Positions 58,345-64,000 of a stretch of 64,000 nucleotides of DNA are shown in pieces. The stretch is from Stieleria maiorica (GTDB taxonomy: Bacteria > Planctomycetota > Planctomycetia > Pirellulales > Pirellulaceae): contig NZ_CP036264.1 in assembly GCF_008035925.1 (NCBI RefSeq), positions 395,774-459,773 on the forward strand, written 5' to 3'. Under the pieces are notes generated by a model that worked only from the letters and a program-made list of their open reading frames with translations, was not told the origin of the DNA and made no database searches. Within the stretch, counting starts at the first letter, position 1. Each line of letters opens with the position of its first letter. The translations under genes were made by a program, and so were the position numbers.

Positions 58345-59691
58345 ATGTCATTGATTAAGCCACGAACGCTGAACGGATTTCGCGATTACCTGCCTGCGGT
58401 GATGATCCCGCGAGAACGATTGATGGAGACCGCCCGGGGCGTCTTTCGCTCCTACGGTTTCGCACCGATCGACACACCGACGCTGGAGTACTTGGAGATT
58501 CTGACCGGCAAGGGCAGCGACGAAACCGACCGCCAGATCTATCGCTTTGAAGACAACGGCGGCCGCGCCGTCGGCATGCGTTTCGACCTGACCGTTCCCT
58601 TGGCTCGATTTGCGGCACAGCACATCAGCCAGCTCGGTACACCGTTCAAGCGTTATCACATCGCTCCGGTGTGGCGCGGCGAGCGACCCCAGGCCGGACG
58701 TTACCGCGAATTCGTGCAATGCGACTTCGATACGATCGGGACGAAAAACGTGATGGCCGATATCGAGACCGTCGCGGTGATCAACCGCCTGCTCAGCTCG
58801 ATCGGCTTCGACGCCTTTACGATCAGCGTCAACAACCGCGCCGTTTTGACAGAGTTGTTGCGTCATTTGGATCTGGCCGCTCAGTCCGTCGCCGTGCTTC
58901 GTTGCCTGGACAAGCTGGGGAAGATCGGACGCGAAAAAGTGGCCCAGGAGATGTGTGAGGTCGCAGACGTCTCGGCCGCACAAGCCGACAAGGTGTTGCA
59001 ACTGGCCGAACTGGACGGCGAACCCGAATCGATCTTCGACGCACTGCCCGCGATCACCGGCGGCAGCGAACAAGCGTTGGCGGCGATCGAACGTTTGAAA
59101 GACGTGTTCACCGGGGCGCTCGCCGCCGGCGTGCCTCGCCGACGGATCAAGATCGACGTCTCGATCGCCCGCGGCTTGGATTACTACACCGGCGTGATCT
59201 TCGAAACCACGCTCGACGATCTGCCCTCGATCGGCAGCGTGTGCAGCGGCGGTCGCTACGACAACCTGGCCGGGCTGTACACCAAACAGGAACTGCCCGG
59301 GATCGGCGCCTCGTTGGGGCTGGATCGGCTCCTTGCGGCGATGGAATCGCTCGGGTTGCTATCCGACTCCGCAACGACGGCCCCCGTTTTGATCACGTAC
59401 TTCGACGCCGATCACCGAGATGATTACTTGAAACTGTCGGCGCGATTGCGTGATGCCGGGATCGCCAACGAGTTGTACCCCGACGCCAAAAAACTGGGTG
59501 TCCAACTGAAATACGCCGATTCCCATGGTTTCCGGGTCGCTCTGATCGCCGGGGGCAGCGAATGGGGGGCGGGGACCGTGCAAGTCAAAACGCTGGCAAC
59601 GAAGGAATCGGCCGAGATCACCTATTCTCACGACGCGCCCGGTGAACTGACGGACTCTCTGAATCGAATCCTTGCGGGCGAGTTACAATAA
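58345..59691 (+). CDS. hisS: Histidyl-tRNA synthetase
   Basis: 448 residues from the ATG at 58345; an upstream in-frame start at 58291 overlaps the previous stop and adds unconserved residues. Class II signatures: motif 2 around KRYHIAPVWRGERPQAGRYREFVQCD, split here by description only, with the ATP-binding Arg; the histidine-specific ARGLDYYTG; SGGRYDNL; and motif 3 GIGASLGLDRLL. The C-terminal anticodon-binding domain (~360-448) is complete. It charges tRNA-His in the cytoplasm and is an essential single-copy gene in most bacteria. Confidence 0.96.
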   Translation: MSLIKPRTLNGFRDYLPAVMIPRERLMETARGVFRSYGFAPIDTPTLEYLEILTGKGSDETDRQIYRFEDNGGRAVGMRFDLTVPLARFAAQHISQLGTPFKRYHIAPVWRGERPQAGRYREFVQCDFDTIGTKNVMADIETVAVINRLLSSIGFDAFTISVNNRAVLTELLRHLDLAAQSVAVLRCLDKLGKIGREKVAQEMCEVADVSAAQADKVLQLAELDGEPESIFDALPAITGGSEQALAAIERLKDVFTGALAAGVPRRRIKIDVSIARGLDYYTGVIFETTLDDLPSIGSVCSGGRYDNLAGLYTKQELPGIGASLGLDRLLAAMESLGLLSDSATTAPVLITYFDADHRDDYLKLSARLRDAGIANELYPDAKKLGVQLKYADSHGFRVALIAGGSEWGAGTVQVKTLATKESAEITYSHDAPGELTDSLNRILAGELQ

Positions 59692-59753
59692 AGCGTCTGG
59701 GAACAAATGACGCGGGCAGGCCCGTTGGTGTTTCGCCAGACAGCGCCGTTTGA

Positions 59754-59817
59754 CGTAGCTACGCTCGCCAGAGCGTGGAAATCGCGGAGAGACCACCTTC
59801 TGGCGAAGGTAGCTACG
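59754..59817 (-). repeat. Bipartite palindromic repeat, copy 2 (inverted)
   Basis: Reverse-complement orientation of the element at 56782-56844: the gctcgcca-gagc arm comes first and the ccttc-tggc-gaagg arm second, with cgtagctac-type ends. The central spacer differs between copies while the arms are conserved. Confidence 0.85.
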
Positions 59818-59846
59818 CCACTCCACTTCTCCATCCACAAGGCACC

Positions 59847-62800
59847 ATGTCCACCGTCGCACCACCCGTCTCGCCGTCGCAGCATACAGGTGAACCAGCG
59901 CGACGCTCGGCCGCCGAGCAGTTGATCGAGCAGCGGATCGAAGAGGCGCGTCGCGCGCTGTGGTGGAGCGAATTGACACGCACGTGTCTGATGGTCGTGA
60001 TCGGTTCCATGCTGGCCCTGTTGGTGTGGCTGGTGATGGACCACTGGTTCTATTCCCCAGGCAGGCTGGTCCGTTCGATCAGCTTTGTGTCCCTGGTCGC
60101 CGTCGCGTGTTGGTTTCTGATCCGCCGCGCCTGGCCCGTGATGACCTCGCGCGTCACCCGCGAATATGCGGCCTGGGCGTTGGAACAGGATCACCCCGAC
60201 TATCGCCAGCAATTGACCAGTTATGTCACGCTTCGGGATGACCAAGCGCGACGCGGCATTCGCGCCCGCGTCGTCAAGGTGATCGGCACACGAGCGGCTT
60301 CGTTGCTGAAGTCGCATGACATGTTGCCGCGCGAAGCGACCGGTACGTTCAAGTGGTGGATCACCGCGGCGGCGGTGTTTGCACTGTTGGCCGCCTACTG
60401 TGTCGCTTCGCCCAAAAGCTCACTCGCATCGGCCAAACGATTGGCGGCTCCGCTGGCGTCGATCGATCCGGCGCGGCGGGTCAAAATTGATGACGTCCGT
60501 CCCGGCGACGCCGAAGCACTTGCCGGTCGCGAGCTCGAAGTCTCGGCCGCCGTCGATGGGCTCCGCAACGGCGAGGCGGTGATGTGTCGCTGGTCGGGAA
60601 GCGGGACGACGCAAGAGTCGGAGTTGGTGCTTGACCCCAGCTCCAATCGTTTTACCGGAACGCTGCGGCTGGATCATGCCGCCTCGGGGATCGTTCGCTA
60701 CACCGTCGCCGCCGGTGATGCGGTCGCCGGGCCGTTCGAATTGTCGGTCGAAAACGTTCCGGTTGTTGCCGTGGAAAGTGTTCGCTATCAGCCGCCCGAG
60801 TACACGCGGCGAAAGCCGCGCACCACGTCCAGCCCGGCGATCACCGCGATCGATGGGACCAAGATCCGGATCACGGCGAAAACGAATCGTCCGATCGCCC
60901 GTGCCGAGCTGCAATTCAATCCGAAACCACTCGGGGACACCGTCCGCGCAACCGCCGGTCGCATGCCGATTGCGATCGGAGACGATGGGGTGACGTTAAC
61001 CGCCGACGTGACGCTGCGCTGCGCCCGCGGGAAAACGGCGAGCGTCGAATTGGAAAGTTACCGGATTCGTGTTTGGGACTCGAACGACCAATCCAACCCC
61101 GATCCGATCGTCTATCCGATCAAGGTCATCGCGGATCTGCCACCCGAAGTCGCGATCGTCGTTCCCAAAAAGTCGCCGATCGAAATCCCCGTCGGTGCTC
61201 AACAGATCATCGAAGTCCATGCGATGGACGCCGACTTTGAACTGGAACGCGTGACGCTGCGGATCGAGCGCGGGATCGACACCTTGGAAGACCCGGTCAT
61301 TTGGGTGAAGCCCGAAGACGGCAGCGGCAAGGGCAACCAAGTCATGGAGTATCGGTTCCGCCCGCTGGAACATCTCTTACGAGCCGGTGATGTCGTCCGA
61401 ATCTCGGCGACCGCGATCGACAATCGCATGATCCCCGGCGATCAGAGCGTCCAACCGAATCAGACCACGACCGATCCGATCGAAATTCGCATCGTTGACG
61501 ACGCCGAACCCTTGCCCGAAGACCCAACGGGAAACGACGGTCTGTCACGCCCCGATGACCGCCCGGCCAGTGATGTCGAGAAGTCGCAGCAGGGAGACGG
61601 TCAGCAAAACTCCGGCGAAGGTGGCCAGGGTCAAGGTTCCACCGGCCAGGGTGAGACTGGTCAGGGTGATCAAAGCCAACAAAACGGCGGTGGCGAGGGG
61701 GCGGCCGGTGAGCCGTCGGGAGAACAACAAGAACCCGATCAAGGCGATCAGGGTGGCAGCTCCCCACAATCATCCGGCGGCGAAAATGCCAGCGGCGAAA
61801 ACATGGGGAAAGACGCCCAAGGCCAATCCAGCGACCAACCGGCGTCCGGCGACCAAGGTGGTGATCCATCAGGCGAGCAGCAATCGGAGCCCAACGACAC
61901 TGGCAACAACGAAACCGGCAACAACGAAACCGGCTCCGATCCTTCTGACGCGACCCAAACCGACGCACAGAGATCGCCACAGGGCCAAGGGGATCAAAAC
62001 GCTGCCGATGGGGCGAGCGGTGATCCGAGCGGGCAGTCCCCGAGCGGTGATCAAGGTAGCGGCACACCAAAAACTGACGGCTCCGAACGCCAAAGCGACG
62101 GCGGCGCCGATGCGCCGCGTGGCGAAAGCGATGGGGCCGGCCGCACCGGAAAACCCGACGGTCAGGGCGGGCAGTCTGGATCCGATGCGCCTGAACCGGG
62201 CAGCGAGCCGTCCAGTGCACCGCCCGAACACGACGGGCAAGCCTTTGAACGGATCAAAGACTTCATCGAAAAACAGAAGCAGAATCAAAACCGATCCCAA
62301 GAGGATTCGGCAGCGGGCAAGTCCGATCCCTCGAAGCAGGATGGCGGCGATTCTCAATCGGGCGACTCACAGACCGGTGACGCTGAAAACGCTGACTCTG
62401 AAACCGGCGACGCCGGAGACCGTCCCTCGCAGACCGAGCAAGCCGACGCAAGCGAAAACAGCCAAACATCGAAGTCGTCCGACCCGGGATCGGACGCTCG
62501 CGACTCGGCGGACGGTCAAAAGACGGAACAAGGCTCGGGGGACTCAAAGTCGCCACAAGGTGAATCATCCGACGGCCAAGAAGGTGGTGAAAGCGGTGAC
62601 GCCACGCAGTCGGACTCGGAAGGTGGCCAACCGGGATCCAACGAGCAGGAATCGGGAGAGCAGGGATCGGGAGAGCAGATAGCGGGAGAGCAGAAAGCGG
62701 GAGACGGTCCGGAGAGCGAATCTCGACCGGGGGATTCACCACGACAGCCCGGTGACCAGGAGGGCCAGCCGTCCGGTGGCGATCGCAGTTCGGACCAACG

Positions 62801-63308
62801 TTCGGATGCGACCGGCGAATCGAATTCATCTCAATCGACCAATTCGCCGACGGGGCCGTCGGAATCGCCCAGCGAGTCCTCGGGCAGTCAAGGCACGGGA
62901 ACCGGAGCATCCGACGACGCCGCAGATTCTGGAGCCGAAACACCGCCCGAACCCGATTTGGAGTACGCGAAGAAGGCGACCGACATGGTGTTGGACTACC
63001 TGGATGAAACACGCGACCAAGTGGACGAAGACTTGCTCAAAGAACTCGACTGGACCGAGCAGGACCTGCAGCGATTTCGCGAGCGATGGGAAAAGGTGCG
63101 TCAGTTAGAACAACCGACACAGCAAGGTGAGTCGACCGACGAGCTTCAAGATGCCCTCCGCAGTCTCGGATTGCAGCAACGACAGGGGCCGAGTCAATCG
63201 GCGCGTGAATCGGCCGACTCGCTACGAAACCTGCGGGATTCGGGGAACCGCCGCAAAGCCCCGCCGGCAATTCGCGACGCCTTCGATGCCTTCCGGCGCC
63301 GCAGATAA
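59847..63308 (+). CDS. Large membrane protein with Gln/Ser/Gly/Asp-rich segment (DUF4175-like)
   Basis: 1153 residues from the ATG at 59847. Residues ~15-45 form a charged helix. Membrane helices lie at ~48-70, ~78-95 and ~170-187. Residues ~195-550 are beta-rich, with Ig-like character. Residues ~552-1035 are extremely biased: Gln, Ser, Gly, Asp, Pro and Glu in short repeats such as GDQG, SGEQ and NNETG, with almost no hydrophobics. The last ~115 residues return to charged helix (YAKKATDMVLDYLDETRDQ) and a basic end. The layout matches DUF4175-type proteins often seen near MoxR/DUF58/VWA genes in planctomycetes; those partners would lie outside this window. The function is unknown. Confidence 0.8.
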   Translation: MSTVAPPVSPSQHTGEPARRSAAEQLIEQRIEEARRALWWSELTRTCLMVVIGSMLALLVWLVMDHWFYSPGRLVRSISFVSLVAVACWFLIRRAWPVMTSRVTREYAAWALEQDHPDYRQQLTSYVTLRDDQARRGIRARVVKVIGTRAASLLKSHDMLPREATGTFKWWITAAAVFALLAAYCVASPKSSLASAKRLAAPLASIDPARRVKIDDVRPGDAEALAGRELEVSAAVDGLRNGEAVMCRWSGSGTTQESELVLDPSSNRFTGTLRLDHAASGIVRYTVAAGDAVAGPFELSVENVPVVAVESVRYQPPEYTRRKPRTTSSPAITAIDGTKIRITAKTNRPIARAELQFNPKPLGDTVRATAGRMPIAIGDDGVTLTADVTLRCARGKTASVELESYRIRVWDSNDQSNPDPIVYPIKVIADLPPEVAIVVPKKSPIEIPVGAQQIIEVHAMDADFELERVTLRIERGIDTLEDPVIWVKPEDGSGKGNQVMEYRFRPLEHLLRAGDVVRISATAIDNRMIPGDQSVQPNQTTTDPIEIRIVDDAEPLPEDPTGNDGLSRPDDRPASDVEKSQQGDGQQNSGEGGQGQGSTGQGETGQGDQSQQNGGGEGAAGEPSGEQQEPDQGDQGGSSPQSSGGENASGENMGKDAQGQSSDQPASGDQGGDPSGEQQSEPNDTGNNETGNNETGSDPSDATQTDAQRSPQGQGDQNAADGASGDPSGQSPSGDQGSGTPKTDGSERQSDGGADAPRGESDGAGRTGKPDGQGGQSGSDAPEPGSEPSSAPPEHDGQAFERIKDFIEKQKQNQNRSQEDSAAGKSDPSKQDGGDSQSGDSQTGDAENADSETGDAGDRPSQTEQADASENSQTSKSSDPGSDARDSADGQKTEQGSGDSKSPQGESSDGQEGGESGDATQSDSEGGQPGSNEQESGEQGSGEQIAGEQKAGDGPESESRPGDSPRQPGDQEGQPSGGDRSSDQRSDATGESNSSQSTNSPTGPSESPSESSGSQGTGTGASDDAADSGAETPPEPDLEYAKKATDMVLDYLDETRDQVDEDLLKELDWTEQDLQRFRERWEKVRQLEQPTQQGESTDELQDALRSLGLQQRQGPSQSARESADSLRNLRDSGNRRKAPPAIRDAFDAFRRRR

Positions 63309-63353
63309 TTACCGGCCGCAGGTTACGCGTTACAAAGCTTCTCAGTTTCGACC

Positions 63354-63998
63354 CTATCGAGCGATCGAAGTCTTTTCACCGTCGTGGGTGATCTGTCGAG
63401 CCATCAGCACGACTCGATCCTTGACCTTCACCGGGACGCCTTGCACCGTGATCGATGCGCCATCGGTGACTTTGGCATCCAGTTTGTCTTTCGGCCCAAG
63501 ATCGACCATCAGCGTCTTGTCGTCCTCGGTGTTGATTTTGGCAAGCTGGTGATCTGAACCGCGGAACTTCACCGTCTTGGTCTTCTCGATCTTCCCGTGG
63601 TACTTTTTGCCGTTGCGGTCGATCGTGATGGAGCCATTGTCGGTGGTCGCGTCGGTGGCGATCAAAATCGGGGTCTCACCGACATTGGTTCCATGACCGG
63701 AAACGTAAAGCTTGTCGCCGGACGACAGCTGAAGCTGATCCTGTTTGGGTCCCAGATCGACCATGATCGAGCCCTTGCCCGGTTGATTGACCTTCGCCAC
63801 CAAATGGGTTCGGTCGCGAACGGTCACGGTCTTGGTCTTTTCCACCGTTCCGCGAGCGGTCGTCGGAGTTGAGACCATTTGCTTCTGTTGATTACGGCCT
63901 TGTTCTTTCGCCTGGGCGTGTGCTTTATCGGCGTTCTTGCCGCCGGCTTTCTCATCTGACGCGGCGTCAAAGGCGAAGTAGTCGTAATCCTCGTACAT
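63354..63998 (-). CDS. Unrecognised protein, probably truncated at the window edge
   Basis: At least 214 residues; the first visible Met is two bases from the window end, and the real start, perhaps with a signal peptide, may lie beyond. A Gly/Lys/Gln-rich stretch is followed by two related beta-rich units. Each has KTKTV, a polar strand and a MVDLGPK motif, and they are joined by VSGHGTNVGETPILIATDA. This internal duplication suggests two OB- or SH3-like modules (inference). It is convergent with the preceding gene, 45 bp between stops. Confidence 0.6.
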   Translation of the reverse strand: MYEDYDYFAFDAASDEKAGGKNADKAHAQAKEQGRNQQKQMVSTPTTARGTVEKTKTVTVRDRTHLVAKVNQPGKGSIMVDLGPKQDQLQLSSGDKLYVSGHGTNVGETPILIATDATTDNGSITIDRNGKKYHGKIEKTKTVKFRGSDHQLAKINTEDDKTLMVDLGPKDKLDAKVTDGASITVQGVPVKVKDRVVLMARQITHDGEKTSIAR

Positions 63999-64000
63999 CC

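Noticed and set aside
61495-62682. 395-codon plus-strand frame in another phase within the low-complexity segment, and minus-strand frames at 61342-62220 and 62263-63012
   Set aside because: The products are strings of Arg, Pro, Thr and Lys caused by the repetitive codons of the real frame.

Overview
The window looks like a chromosomal segment of a planctomycete of the Rhodopirellula/Pirellulales type. The organism call is an inference from gene content, with no taxonomic marker search behind it. The evidence is: a DUF1559 pseudopilin with a nearby small lipoprotein; a planctomycete-type ECF sigma factor in an operon with a WD40 serine/threonine kinase; a sulfatase; a DUF1587/1592/1588/1585 cytochrome-type protein paired with a Tat-exported DUF1552 protein; a PEP-CTERM protein; dockerin-bearing giant surface proteins with an N-terminal LEPR-XLL-like signature; and many palindromic intergenic repeats.

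Layout. Bases 1-3.4 kb: the 3' part of a CheR/PAS-type hybrid histidine kinase, then an unusual CsrA-receiver fusion with its own strong promoter, structured leader and terminator. 3.4-10 kb: TauE/SafE permease, Uma2-family nuclease, DUF1559 pseudopilin, lipoprotein, SAM methyltransferase, a small exported protein and a sulfatase. 10-14 kb: an ECF sigma / WD40 kinase operon on the minus strand. 14.5-46.6 kb: a 24.4-kb ORF (8121 codons) for a secreted or surface multidomain protein, an IS110-family transposase, then a 1952-codon ORF that lacks any export signal and looks like the displaced 3' part of the same giant gene. 46.6-49 kb: a PEP-CTERM protein and a glycosyltransferase-like gene flanked by two ~150-bp direct repeats. 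49-53.3 kb: the DUF1592/DUF1552 pair. 53.3-59.7 kb: housekeeping and metabolic genes (malQ, a mercuric-reductase/lipoamide-dehydrogenase-like flavoprotein, purU, a YkgJ-type cysteine cluster protein, hisS). 59.8-64 kb: a membrane protein with an extreme Gln/Ser/Gly/Asp-rich segment, and the edge of an unrecognised gene.

How the parts may work together (inference). The hybrid kinase and the CsrA-receiver protein have similar C-terminal receiver domains and sit in tandem, so a His-Asp relay acting on a post-transcriptional RNA-binding regulator is plausible. The kinase/ECF operon is divergent from the giant gene and shares about 600 bp of intergenic DNA with it, so it could control that gene. 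The giant ORFs, PEP-CTERM protein, pseudopilin and sulfatase all point to an elaborate cell surface.

The two most notable signals are the CsrA-REC fusion with its leader, and the giant gene apparently cut by an IS110 element with nested inverted repeats and a possible bridge-RNA region. No tRNA, rRNA, CRISPR array or prophage was recognised.
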